The position numbers were made by a program, and so were the translations under genes. Below the pieces are notes generated by a model. The model had not been told where the DNA came from. It saw only the letters and a list, made by a program, of their open reading frames with translations, and ran no database searches. DNA of 64,000 nucleotides from Bacteroidota bacterium (lineage in GTDB: Bacteria; Bacteroidota; Bacteroidia; Sphingobacteriales; Sphingobacteriaceae). The number at the start of each line of letters is the position of its first letter. Position 1 is the first letter of the stretch. The stretch lies in NCBI GenBank assembly GCA_026224775.1, contig JAMFRP010000006.1:1-64000 (forward strand), in the 5' to 3' direction. Of this stretch, positions 36,469-45,915 are shown one piece after another.

Positions 36469-37700
36469 TATAACGATTGTAAAAACTTAATTACAGATGT
36501 TTGGTCTGCTGACGATAATTTGCTAAAATTTGCTGCGCTAACCGCAGATTCGCCACCATGCATTTGGATAGCTTGTTGGATGCTGTGCGCCCTGCCATCG
36601 TGCATTAAATAAACATCACCACCTTGTACGCCCGGTGCCAAACCTAAACCCCATAGTGGAGTTGTACGCCACTCAGAAGTTAAAGCATCACCTTCAGTAT
36701 AATGGTCATCATCTCCTGGCCCCATATCATGAACCAACAGATCCGTAAATGGCTGGAATGTTTGATAAGCAAGGCCTTGTATTGGCGAGTATCCTGTAGT
36801 AAGATTCTGTTTATGACAATCTGCGCAACCTATTTTAACAAATGCATTCTGGCCTTGTATAACAGTAGCATCAGTAGCATTACGTTGTATAGGGGTTTGT
36901 AAAGCGGTTACATAAAAAACAACAGAGTAAAATGTATTATTATCTATTTCCGGAGTTGAAGGTGTTGTTGGCACCGCTTCCTCCAGGTAATTAAATGGAT
37001 TATATGGCATATAATTTGACGTAATACCCATGTCATGATTATAAGCCATTGCCACCTGTTGAAACAAGTTATAAACAGCTGCCTTGCGGCCAAAGCGGCA
37101 AATATATTTACCATCCGCCCTTGGTATAGCGCCACTTAATGGTGTTACATATGATGGAATAGTATTGTAATTAGGATGACCTCTTACACCATTCGGATTA
37201 TTTACATTGGCATCAGCCATTGCTATAATTTCAGAATCAGGAACTGCTTCCAGAAAGCCTACACCTGCTGTAATTGGAGCTATTAGCTTAGTACTGGTTG
37301 CGCCTGCAGGTATTGTTTCAGGTGTATATCCCGGTAAACAAAACGTACCTAATTGTGGCCCGCCTTCTGCCAGGAATTTGTTACCAGTACTATCTGTTTG
37401 ACCAAACCGGGTTAGTATAGTAAAAGGATGACCTCTATTATCACTTGAGTGACAGCTACCACATCCGGTTGCTACAAAGTACGGCCCAAGGCCTGTTGCT
37501 GATGTGCGATTAGCAAAAAACTGATCGTTTCCTTCTGAAAAAAGTAACGTTTGCGAACTTGTAAGGGTTATGGGCCCACACAAACCATTTTCAGGATTAA
37601 TCATTTCCGGAAAAATCTTATTACATGATGTAATAGAGACTATGGTTGCGGAAAATGTAAGTATGAAAAGTATAAGGATTAGTAAATTTCTTTTCTTCAT
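36468..37700 (-). CDS. Di-heme oxidoreductase (DUF1111 family) lipoprotein
   Basis: A 410-residue exported protein with two heme c sites, CGSCH (80-84) and CADCH (292-296), placed as in the di-heme oxidoreductase/putative peroxidase (DHOR, DUF1111) family. The N-terminal leader ends in a lipobox ITSC with Cys26, so it is probably membrane-anchored. Other family blocks are AVPDSEIIAMADANVNNPNGV near 153-173, RFGRKAAVYNLFQQ near 202-215 and LMHDGRAHSIQQAIQMHGGE near the C-terminus. First gene of a three-gene operon with the Rieske protein and porin. DHOR genes elsewhere are often linked to imelysin-like iron proteins; none is seen here. Confidence 0.9.
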   Translation of the reverse strand: MKKRNLLILILFILTFSATIVSITSCNKIFPEMINPENGLCGPITLTSSQTLLFSEGNDQFFANRTSATGLGPYFVATGCGSCHSSDNRGHPFTILTRFGQTDSTGNKFLAEGGPQLGTFCLPGYTPETIPAGATSTKLIAPITAGVGFLEAVPDSEIIAMADANVNNPNGVRGHPNYNTIPSYVTPLSGAIPRADGKYICRFGRKAAVYNLFQQVAMAYNHDMGITSNYMPYNPFNYLEEAVPTTPSTPEIDNNTFYSVVFYVTALQTPIQRNATDATVIQGQNAFVKIGCADCHKQNLTTGYSPIQGLAYQTFQPFTDLLVHDMGPGDDDHYTEGDALTSEWRTTPLWGLGLAPGVQGGDVYLMHDGRAHSIQQAIQMHGGESAVSAANFSKLSSADQTSVIKFLQSL

Positions 37701-37832
37701 AAAGTCGAATTATGTCTATACCGTTTTTAGTTCGAAGACAAAATAACGCTTTATTTAGACTTAATCCAAATAATATGACCAAAAGATTAGATAGATTCTA
37801 AACAGTAGTATAATTAGTTTATTATCAATTTA

Positions 37833-38513
37833 TTAATCACGCCATAAATACGGAAAAAGCAGTAAAGAAGTAGCTATCACAATAACATTTATGGCAAATA
37901 GTATACCTATGTTACTATACAATAAACTACGCTCTACCCCATCCATTGCGCTTTTGCTGATGCGTATCAGGAGTAAAATAACAGGTATAATAACCGGAAA
38001 GCTTAAGATGGCCATCAAAGTACCATTGTTGCCAGCTTTGGAAGCGATGGCCGAAATCATCGTAAAAACGGTGGAGAAACTAATACTACCTAAAAGCACA
38101 GCTAAGAAATAAAAAAGCGGGTCGCCGATAGTATTAGGGAAAAACAGCAGATAAACAATTAGTGCTAATATGCTGAGCAAGGACATTAGTAAAATATTAT
38201 AAATTGTTTTTGAAAGGATTATAGCCTGTGGGCTGGCTATGGTATAGTAATACAATAAACGCCCCTTGTTTTCCTGAATAAAACTTTTGGCTATTGCATT
38301 CACCGACGCAAACAAAATGATAATCCAAAAAAGGATATTCCAAACTATTGGATACCCCGCGCTACCGCTAAAACCAGGACTTAGGTGAAATGATATATAA
38401 CAAACAAATACGGTGGATACCACATATAATAGTACTCCATTGAAAGCATACTTTGAACGCCATTCCAACAGAATTTCCTTTTTCAGCAAGTTCCAAGTTT
38501 GATTAAATATCAT
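37833..38513 (-). CDS. ccmB: CcmB heme-exporter-type membrane protein
   Basis: A 226-residue protein with six membrane helices recognised as CcmB from its start (NQTWNLLKKEILLEWRSKYAFNGVLLYVVSTVF), LFWIIILFASVNAIAKSF and the FFLAVLLGSISFSTVFTMISAIASKAGNNG region near 135-165. With the ATPase CcmA it releases holo-CcmE from CcmC. No ccmA is seen in this window. It sits upstream of the di-heme/Rieske/porin operon, transcribed in the same direction. Confidence 0.9.
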   Translation of the reverse strand: MIFNQTWNLLKKEILLEWRSKYAFNGVLLYVVSTVFVCYISFHLSPGFSGSAGYPIVWNILFWIIILFASVNAIAKSFIQENKGRLLYYYTIASPQAIILSKTIYNILLMSLLSILALIVYLLFFPNTIGDPLFYFLAVLLGSISFSTVFTMISAIASKAGNNGTLMAILSFPVIIPVILLLIRISKSAMDGVERSLLYSNIGILFAINVIVIATSLLLFPYLWRD

Positions 38514-38571
38514 GGAGCGAAGATAAGAATTAGGATAGTTAAATTGGCTATCACTCTACAGTGGTGCAAAA

Positions 38572-40509
38572 TTATAGCACCAAATCTATCTTCAGCATTT
38601 TTTGTATTTTATCGTGCAGTTCATGAGGTTGGAATGGTTTTGATAACACATCATTCATACCTGCGGATATAGCTTCCTCTTTTTCATGATCCAAGGCTGC
38701 TGCCGATAGAGAAATTATAGGGATACTTCTTTTAGGTTCCTCAAAATCCATTCGGATAGCTTTAGCGGCCTGGTAACCATTCATATCCGGCATATGAGTA
38801 TCCATCAGTATAATATCAAAGTTTTGCTGATGCAGTTTTTCAATAAGCTTGCGGCCGTTATCAACCATTTCAACATTTACGTTCCAATCCTTTAACATTT
38901 TTGCCAGGATAAACTGATTTACCATATTATCCTCTGCAACCAATACACTCAATTGGTTAAATGGTGGGAGTTTTTTATGATCTGTCTTATTCTCCTTCTT
39001 AAGTTCAGGTTTTTCAGCTATAGTAATCCAGTTTATTATATTAAATACGCTCCCCTTGCCTATCCGGCTACTAACAGTTAGTTCGCCACCTTTTAATTCT
39101 ATAAGTTTTTTTACTATTGTGAGGCCCAAACCAGTACCGCCGTATATACTAGCGGTATCAATGTCAGCCTGCTCAAACGAATCAAATATCTTTGATAACT
39201 TCTCCTCGGCTATACCTATACCGGTATCTTCAACGCTGAACTTAATTTTTAACCTGTCTTTATCTCTATCAAGTACAGATACCTTTAGCTTAACATGTCC
39301 CCTGTCGGTGAATTTAATCGCGTTACTTAACAAATTCATTAATACCTGATTTAGCCTCAAGGCATCAATCATCATATATTCAGGCAGGTTGGGGTCAATA
39401 TCCAGTAACATATCAACCATTTTCTCATCGGCCTTAAACTTCAATAATTGAAATACAGAATCAGTAACTTCACGAATGTTATTTGGGGTACGAATGATAT
39501 TGAATTTACCAGATTCGATTTTTGATATGTCCAGCACATCATTGATAACCCCAAGTAAGGATTGCGACGATGTCTCCAACAATTCCAGCATACTCAATTG
39601 CTGATCATTCATGGGGGTTTTACGCAACAATTGCGTTAAACCTATCACCCCGTTAATTGGCGTACGTAGCTCATGGCTCATGTTAGCCAAAAAGTTCTCT
39701 TTTACCTTTTTTCCGTATTCAGCCGCCTCTTTCGATTTGACCAACTGTTGCAAGTAGCTTTTTTGCGGAGATATATTACTAATGTTAATGAATATAGTTT
39801 TGTTATGATATGATGCCCTGCATTCAGCCCATATTACATTTTTATCAAATGTTTCAAACTGAAACTCAAACACCGTGAAATTTAGGTTATCATTAATAAT
39901 TTCACCTAGCTTTTTACGAAATGCTATTCGATCAGGCTCTACAGCTCTGTCAATTATACTTTTACCTATAATTTCAGTAGCCTTATAACCTAATATATTC
40001 TCAACCGTTGGGTTGATTGTTTTTACTCTCAGCGTTTTTGCATCAACCGCGCAAATAATATCTGCTGAATTATTCACTACGATAGAGAAATTTTCCAGCT
40101 CCTCATTTTTACGGATAATTTCAGCCTGATAACGTGCCAATTGAACAAACGAATCAACCTTCGCAGATGTAATATAAGGATCAAGAGGTTTATATAAATA
40201 ATCTACCGCACCAGTACTATAACCTTTAACAGCATATTTTGACTCTTTTGAAATAGCAGTTACAAAAATCACCAGTATATCTTTGGTGCGCGGGTTTGAC
40301 TTGAGCATGTCAACCAGTTCAAAACCATCAATTTCAGGCATTTGAACATCAACTAACGCGATTGCAATATGATTTTCCCAGGCAATTTTCAGAGCATCGT
40401 TAGGCGACGTTGTAGAAAATATTTTAATATCATTACGCTTTAATAATGCTTCAAGCGCAATAATATTTTCTTCTCTATCATCAACAATGAGAATATTAAC
40501 AGGGGTCAT
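38572..40509 (-). CDS. Hybrid histidine kinase REC-PAS-HisKA-HATPase-REC
   Basis: A 645-residue soluble hybrid kinase. Domains: receiver (about 3-125) with phospho-acceptor Asp54 in VDVQMPEIDG; coiled linker; PAS (about 138-250); HisKA with His279 in FLANMSHELRTPINGV; HATPase (about 385-500) with NAIKF and the GGTGLGLTIV loop; and a second receiver (about 525-640) with the Asp in DIILMDTHMPDMNG. There are no membrane helices, so its input comes from the N-terminal receiver or the PAS domain. It is the last gene of a block with CheB, CheR and a second hybrid kinase. Confidence 0.92.
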   Translation of the reverse strand: MTPVNILIVDDREENIIALEALLKRNDIKIFSTTSPNDALKIAWENHIAIALVDVQMPEIDGFELVDMLKSNPRTKDILVIFVTAISKESKYAVKGYSTGAVDYLYKPLDPYITSAKVDSFVQLARYQAEIIRKNEELENFSIVVNNSADIICAVDAKTLRVKTINPTVENILGYKATEIIGKSIIDRAVEPDRIAFRKKLGEIINDNLNFTVFEFQFETFDKNVIWAECRASYHNKTIFINISNISPQKSYLQQLVKSKEAAEYGKKVKENFLANMSHELRTPINGVIGLTQLLRKTPMNDQQLSMLELLETSSQSLLGVINDVLDISKIESGKFNIIRTPNNIREVTDSVFQLLKFKADEKMVDMLLDIDPNLPEYMMIDALRLNQVLMNLLSNAIKFTDRGHVKLKVSVLDRDKDRLKIKFSVEDTGIGIAEEKLSKIFDSFEQADIDTASIYGGTGLGLTIVKKLIELKGGELTVSSRIGKGSVFNIINWITIAEKPELKKENKTDHKKLPPFNQLSVLVAEDNMVNQFILAKMLKDWNVNVEMVDNGRKLIEKLHQQNFDIILMDTHMPDMNGYQAAKAIRMDFEEPKRSIPIISLSAAALDHEKEEAISAGMNDVLSKPFQPHELHDKIQKMLKIDLVL

Positions 40510-40538
40510 CTAAAATTGTATAAGTTTATCGATAATAA

Positions 40539-41123
40539 TTATTTTTGTAAAAGTCCAAAAATTTCCTCAGAATTTAATATATATTCTGCTGCTTTAATTT
40601 CAATTGCGGCAAACGGCATTTGGGGCATTTCCGCCTCTTCCGGGTTTTGCGCTATTGTTAAACAACCATTGTCTCGTAGTTTTAATAATCCCAGTGCCCC
40701 ATCCTGGTTTGCGCCAGAAAGAAGTATGGCCGTACAACGCCCCTTAAAAGCCTCAGCTGCACTTTCAAAAGTTACATCTATAGAAGGTCTCGAATACCAA
40801 ATTGCCTCCGAAACATCAAGCCCAAAGCTACCATTCTTTTCGATAAGAGTATGATAATTTGCAGGGGCAATGTATATAGTGTTTTTACGTATTACTTCCT
40901 TGTCTCTAATTTCCTTGAGTGATATACGAGAATTTTCGGCAAACAGTTTTTCTATCTCGCTGAAAAAATTCTTTTTTCTATGAATTATTATAACAGCTTT
41001 ATCCAAATTGGAATTAAAATTCTTCACGATATTAAATATCAATTTAAAAGACCCAGCAGATCCCCCTATCAGTAAGAATTCTGATTTTTTCCAGTGAGCT
41101 ATTATATTATTATCAAGTGACAA
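40539..41123 (-). CDS. Stand-alone CheB methylesterase domain
   Basis: A 194-residue CheB catalytic domain without a receiver. The Ser-His-Asp triad is visible: Ser22 in GGSAGS, His48 in IIIHRKKNF and Asp141 in SGANQDGALG. It should remove methyl esters from glutamates of a receptor or receptor-like coiled coil. The only plausible start is a TTG at 41123, inside the last 11 bases of cheR, so translation is probably coupled. No chemoreceptor, CheA or CheW is present nearby. Confidence 0.88.
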   Translation of the reverse strand: MSLDNNIIAHWKKSEFLLIGGSAGSFKLIFNIVKNFNSNLDKAVIIIHRKKNFFSEIEKLFAENSRISLKEIRDKEVIRKNTIYIAPANYHTLIEKNGSFGLDVSEAIWYSRPSIDVTFESAAEAFKGRCTAILLSGANQDGALGLLKLRDNGCLTIAQNPEEAEMPQMPFAAIEIKAAEYILNSEEIFGLLQK

Positions 41124-41946
41124 TTTTTTGATATATGTTTTCTTTACTACTTATGATCTTAAACTTCTTTTTGAACCTATCTGAGCGTATAGTTTCTTTA
41201 CTCCCCATACATAAGAACCCAAGCGGAGCTAAACTGTTATAAAATAACTCAAGTATTTTTTCCTGAAGTTCACTTTCAAAGTATATAAATACATTTCGGC
41301 AACTAATTAACTGAAATTCATTAAATATGGCATCAGATACCAGGTTATGTACGGAAAACAAAGTATTATGTTTCAATTCGCTATGTATCGTTGCAGCATC
41401 ATACATTATAGTAAAATGATCTGTTAATGATCCTTTCAATCCGGAGTATTGATAGTTTTCGGCATAGCTCTTTATTTTCTTCAGGCTATAAATACCTTTT
41501 CGAGCTTCCTTAAGCATTTCTGTATTGATGTCAGTACCATAAATAAACGATTTTTTACGCAGATCGGTTTCATTCATTAAAATGGCAAGCGAATAAACCT
41601 CTTCCCCTGATGAGCAACCCGCGCTCCAAATTTTTATATGCTGATAAGTAGAAAGATAAGGGATAACCTGGTTGTTAATCGCTTTATAGAAAGATGGGTC
41701 ACGAAACATTTCAGTAACGTTTACCGTGATCTCATCTAAAAATTCCTGAAAAAAATGCTGGTTATTTACCAGCGTGTGTTTAAGATCATAAAAAGTTTGC
41801 TTTTTGTTTTGCATTATTCTTATGACCCTGCGTTTTAGCGAGGCTTTGGAATAGCAAGAAAAATCAAACCCATGAAACTTTTTTATCAGATCAATCAACT
41901 CATCTAATTGCTGTGCTGATAAAATTTCCTGTTCGGTACTCATCAT
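41113..41946 (-). CDS. CheR-type protein-glutamate methyltransferase
   Basis: A 277-residue CheR. The N-terminal helical domain (about 10-75) contains SLKRRVIRIMQNK; the SAM-binding domain has KIWSAGCSSGEEVYSLAI near residue 104 and a TDINTEMLKEARKGIYS segment near 140-156. CRNVFIYF near 222, followed by the LFYNSLAPLGFLCMGSKE block, is characteristic of CheR. It would methylate glutamates on a coiled-coil signalling protein. It is one base downstream of the large hybrid kinase and overlaps cheB by 11 bases. Confidence 0.92.
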   Translation of the reverse strand: MMSTEQEILSAQQLDELIDLIKKFHGFDFSCYSKASLKRRVIRIMQNKKQTFYDLKHTLVNNQHFFQEFLDEITVNVTEMFRDPSFYKAINNQVIPYLSTYQHIKIWSAGCSSGEEVYSLAILMNETDLRKKSFIYGTDINTEMLKEARKGIYSLKKIKSYAENYQYSGLKGSLTDHFTIMYDAATIHSELKHNTLFSVHNLVSDAIFNEFQLISCRNVFIYFESELQEKILELFYNSLAPLGFLCMGSKETIRSDRFKKKFKIISSKENIYQKIVT

Positions 41947-41947
41947 A

Positions 41948-44900
41948 TTAACTTCCTAACCACAACTGCATCAATGCTATCAATCTATCCATATCAACCG
42001 GTTTGGTAATGTAATCATTTGCGCCGGCAGCTATGCATTTTTCACGATCATCCTTCATTGCTTTTGCGGTTAAAGCTATTACAGGCAACTTAGCCCATTT
42101 GTTTTGCTTGCGTATGTACCTGGTAGCTTCATAGCCATCCATTTTAGGCATCATAATGTCCATCAACACTATATCAATGTCATCTATCTCTTCAAGTTTC
42201 ACAATTGCTTCCTCGCCATCGTTGGCAATCTCTACCACAAGGTCATAGGATTGTAGCGCACTGCTTAGGGCGAATATATTACGCATATCATCATCTACAA
42301 TAAGTACCTTTTTACCTTTTATGGCATCCTTACCTTTATTGATAACCCTCGCAGCAGAACCTATTATTGGTGATTGTTTTTTGTTAACCTCGCTTATCTT
42401 ATTCAGAAAAAGGTTGACCTCATCAATCAATCTGTCGGATGATTTACTGGTTTTAACAACCATTGCATTGGCGTATTTCATCAACCTGTTTACCGATGTT
42501 CTATCAAGCTCCATTGCTGTATTTACAATAACCGGTAGTTCGGCAAATTCATCAACTTCCTTAATCTTGTCTAACAAGTCAAGCCCTGAAATGTCAGGAA
42601 GGTTAAGGTCGAGTATCACACACTGGTATTCATTTTCATGCAGCATCCTGAAAGCGGATTCACCGTCAAAGGCTTGATCGACAGTGATACCCTGCCCTTC
42701 CATCATCTCCTTTAATGCCTGACTTTGTGCTTTATGATCTTCTACCAGTAGAATTTGCTTGAATTTAGCCCCACTTTGTAGCATAATGTCGGTAAACAGC
42801 TTATCTAATATGCCGGTATCTATTGGTTTTTTAAGGAAACTGATAGCCCCTTCACGACGAACCCTATTAGCGGCGGCGTCTCCGGCCGACATTAAATGGA
42901 CAGGGATATGCATCGTTTCAGTCAGGGCTTTTAATTCTTTCAATATCTGCCAGCCATCTTTACCGGGCAACATAATATCCAATATTACAGCGTCAGGAAG
43001 GTGTTCTTTAATAATTTCAACAGCATTGGTACCCTCATTAACCATAATAGATTTATAACCATGGTCGCGGGAATAATCCTGCAGGATGTTAGCGAAGTTT
43101 TTATCATCCTCAACAATAACTACTGTTGGTTCCCTGTTTGGGTCGCGTACAACTTGTGCCGCTGGTTTGAGGAAGTTTTCCCTTGTAGGATTAAACGTTT
43201 CCACTGTTGGCACCTGCTCATCCTCCATTACAACCGGCACAGCTTTAGCTTCAAAAGGTACAGTCAGGATAAATTCACTGCCTATTCCCGGCTCACTATT
43301 AAGAGTAATTGTACCGCCCAGTAAGGCAGTTAATTCCCGGCTTATAGATAAGCCTAAACCTGTACCGCCATACTTACGGCTTGTTGAGCCATCTGCTTGT
43401 TGAAATGCCTCGAATATAATACGTTGTTTTTCTTTCGGGATACCAACACCGGTATCTTTAATACAAAAGTTTATTGTTTTTTCTACCGGACCGGGGACAA
43501 CATTCAAGGCTATAGAACCACCTTCGGAGGTGAATTTAAATGCGTTAGATAATAAATTCTTAATTACCTGTTCAACCCTCACCTTATCGGTAAATAAGAC
43601 TTTAGGGACATCTTTAACACTATTGGTAAATTTGATGTTTTTATGGGATGCTACTTCGGCAAACAACATGTCCATATCTTTCAATATGTCAGTTATTTTG
43701 ATTTGCTCATTTTGCATTTCCAATTTGCCTGATTCAATCTTCGATAAATCAAGAATATCGTTGATCAGCGTTAATAAGTCGTTGCCTGCATTAAATATTA
43801 CGCTAGCATATTTTATCTGATCTTCTGATAAGTTATGAGGTTTGTTATCTTTTAAGATACGTGCGAGAACCAAAATACTATTTAATGGAGTACGCAATTC
43901 ATGACTCATATTAGCCAGGAATTCAGATTTGTACTTACCTGTAGTTTCCAGCTCCTGAACTTTTACATTGATGGATGCACGGGCTTCTTCTATAGCCTGG
44001 TTCTTTTCTTCGAGCAGGCTTGCTTTTTCCTCCAACTCGGCATTAATACTGCGCAGTTCCTCTTGCTGTACCCTAAGTTCTTCTTCTGATGCTTCTAACA
44101 TTTCTGTTTTGTTCATCAGTTCTTCGTTGGTAACACGCATTTCTTCCTGCTGTGCTTCCAGTTCTTCGGCCTGTTGCTGGGTTTCCTCAAACAAATCGTG
44201 CATAATGGTACGGGCCTGAGCTGTATTTACAGCTATACCTATATCGCTTCCGATTTCAGTAATATAATCTAACTTATCATTGTTTAATTCGCCCTGGAAT
44301 GCTAATTCCATTACCCCAATCAGGCGTTTATCGAATGTGAATGGCACAATAATACTTTCTACAAAGTCATCATAAATTATTGAACTTTGCAAATCGAGCT
44401 TATCGTTCAATTTACCTTTAACAATCGCCAATTTTCTATTTTGTGCTGCCTGGCCTAACCAGCCCTCGGTTAATTTAACGGTCTTTTTCAAAACGTCTAA
44501 ATTATGGAAGGCATATGAAGCATATAACTCCAGTCTTTCTTCGGCTTCGTTATGCAGATAAAATGTACCTGATAACGCCTTTGTATAATTGGCAACTTCT
44601 TTGAGTATATTTTCAGCAAGCTCTCTTTCACTTTGCTGGCCTTGCATTTTCTCGTTTAGTAAACCAGTACCAGTAAGCAGCCAGTTTTTAGCTTCATTTT
44701 CTGCTAACACTTTTCCGAGCTCAATATTTGCTACTCTTATTTCCTCTTCTATTTTCTTTTGTTGATCAAAGGTTTTCTGTATGTAAATGAACAAGATGAT
44801 TATTATAGCCAGAAATATGACCGAACCAATAAAAATTGTTAATATAGTATAATTGGCTGCACTTTGAGTTCTTGCCCTGCCGTCTGCTAAGGCTTTATCT

Positions 44901-45394
44901 TCTCTTGTATTAATTCTATCTATTGTTTCACGGATGTCATCCATAATATGTTTGCCATTTAACAACATATTATGGTCAACCATATACTGCAGGCCTACTA
45001 CATCCCGTACATCAATATTATTTTTAACCAGCTCTAATTGTCTATCGGTTAACAGGTAAAGCGAATCCAGATCTTTTTGCTGATATGGGTTATTGGGAGC
45101 TAGCTCTTTCAGTTTAGCAACATTGTTTCTGATTGCAGGCAATGCTGCTTTGTAAGGATCAAGGAAAGCTGGTTTATCCATGGCCACAAAACCACGCATA
45201 CCTGTTTCGGCATCAATAAGATTTTGTAAAATATCGCGGGAAGTGTGAATGAGGACTTCACTTTGTTCAACCTTAGCCTGATCTTGCTCTAATTGTGTTA
45301 TACTCCTAAAAGAAAATACAGCAACTAAAAAAACAAGAATTATAGAAACTGCAAAACCGGTAAGCACCTGGTTTCTAAAAGATAGTTTTAACAT
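41948..45394 (-). CDS. Large hybrid kinase CHASE3-GAF-coiled coil-HisKA-HATPase-REC-REC-REC
   Basis: An 1148-residue membrane kinase. Helix 1 (about 10-30), a periplasmic CHASE3 domain (about 38-175, with LIDAETGMRGFVAMDKPAFL) and helix 2 (about 185-207) are followed by a GAF domain (about 245-400), then a long Glu/Gln-rich coiled coil (about 405-485). HisKA carries FLANMSHELRTPLNS near 493, and HATPase has KYGGTGLGLSIS. Three receivers follow (about 757-870, 882-995 and 1028-1145) with ILDIMLPGKDGW, ILDLNLPDISGL and LMDIMMPKMDGY. The coiled coil is the likely substrate of the adjacent CheR and CheB. First gene of the signalling block. Confidence 0.92.
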   Translation of the reverse strand: MLKLSFRNQVLTGFAVSIILVFLVAVFSFRSITQLEQDQAKVEQSEVLIHTSRDILQNLIDAETGMRGFVAMDKPAFLDPYKAALPAIRNNVAKLKELAPNNPYQQKDLDSLYLLTDRQLELVKNNIDVRDVVGLQYMVDHNMLLNGKHIMDDIRETIDRINTREDKALADGRARTQSAANYTILTIFIGSVIFLAIIIILFIYIQKTFDQQKKIEEEIRVANIELGKVLAENEAKNWLLTGTGLLNEKMQGQQSERELAENILKEVANYTKALSGTFYLHNEAEERLELYASYAFHNLDVLKKTVKLTEGWLGQAAQNRKLAIVKGKLNDKLDLQSSIIYDDFVESIIVPFTFDKRLIGVMELAFQGELNNDKLDYITEIGSDIGIAVNTAQARTIMHDLFEETQQQAEELEAQQEEMRVTNEELMNKTEMLEASEEELRVQQEELRSINAELEEKASLLEEKNQAIEEARASINVKVQELETTGKYKSEFLANMSHELRTPLNSILVLARILKDNKPHNLSEDQIKYASVIFNAGNDLLTLINDILDLSKIESGKLEMQNEQIKITDILKDMDMLFAEVASHKNIKFTNSVKDVPKVLFTDKVRVEQVIKNLLSNAFKFTSEGGSIALNVVPGPVEKTINFCIKDTGVGIPKEKQRIIFEAFQQADGSTSRKYGGTGLGLSISRELTALLGGTITLNSEPGIGSEFILTVPFEAKAVPVVMEDEQVPTVETFNPTRENFLKPAAQVVRDPNREPTVVIVEDDKNFANILQDYSRDHGYKSIMVNEGTNAVEIIKEHLPDAVILDIMLPGKDGWQILKELKALTETMHIPVHLMSAGDAAANRVRREGAISFLKKPIDTGILDKLFTDIMLQSGAKFKQILLVEDHKAQSQALKEMMEGQGITVDQAFDGESAFRMLHENEYQCVILDLNLPDISGLDLLDKIKEVDEFAELPVIVNTAMELDRTSVNRLMKYANAMVVKTSKSSDRLIDEVNLFLNKISEVNKKQSPIIGSAARVINKGKDAIKGKKVLIVDDDMRNIFALSSALQSYDLVVEIANDGEEAIVKLEEIDDIDIVLMDIMMPKMDGYEATRYIRKQNKWAKLPVIALTAKAMKDDREKCIAAGANDYITKPVDMDRLIALMQLWLGS

Positions 45395-45494
45395 TTAGGA
45401 TAGATTAATTATAATACAAATATGTTAAAAAAAATTAATTCATAATATAATCCTATACAACCCCTGGTTTTGGTTTCAGATAAGATAACAAGAA

Positions 45495-45911
45495 TTAATC
45501 GACTTTAAAGTTACTTGCCTTTTTACTAACTAATGCACCCCCAACAGAAAGTATTCCGCCGAAAAATAACAGGTACCATCCCCATTTAAATTTCAGTTGG
45601 CTGCTTAAAAAGCCAGCTATTGAATGGAATGGTATAAAGCTGAATGAAGTTTTTACTTTTAAAATGGCCGCTATGTAAAATACAAATATTAAAGCAAAAG
45701 ATAACCAGGCCGCGAGTCTGCTTATTTTAACCTGGTTAAATACGGTTCCTATTATACCGACTACGGCTATTAGCAACATAACCATGGCATATGGTTTATT
45801 TAAATCGTATGCATCCCAGTTAGCTAAATGAAATGGGCGTAATAGCGGGCAAAATGTTGCCGCTATTACTAATACAAACCCAACAAAAGATAAAAGCGCG
45901 GGCAGTCTCAT
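45495..45911 (-). CDS. Hypothetical four-helix membrane protein
   Basis: A 138-residue hydrophobic protein with four predicted membrane helices (about 3-23, 42-60, 66-86, 111-130). It contains no motif I recognise; a loop between helices 1 and 2 reads PFHLANWDAYDLNKPYAM. It lies four bases after gldC and shares its direction, so it probably belongs to the small gldC operon. Function unknown. Confidence 0.75.
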   Translation of the reverse strand: MRLPALLSFVGFVLVIAATFCPLLRPFHLANWDAYDLNKPYAMVMLLIAVVGIIGTVFNQVKISRLAAWLSFALIFVFYIAAILKVKTSFSFIPFHSIAGFLSSQLKFKWGWYLLFFGGILSVGGALVSKKASNFKVD

Positions 45912-45915
45912 CTTA

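Noticed and set aside
43001-43403. Overlapping plus-strand open frames inside the large hybrid kinase
   Set aside because: Shadow frames; the minus-strand kinase reading is fully supported by domain motifs.
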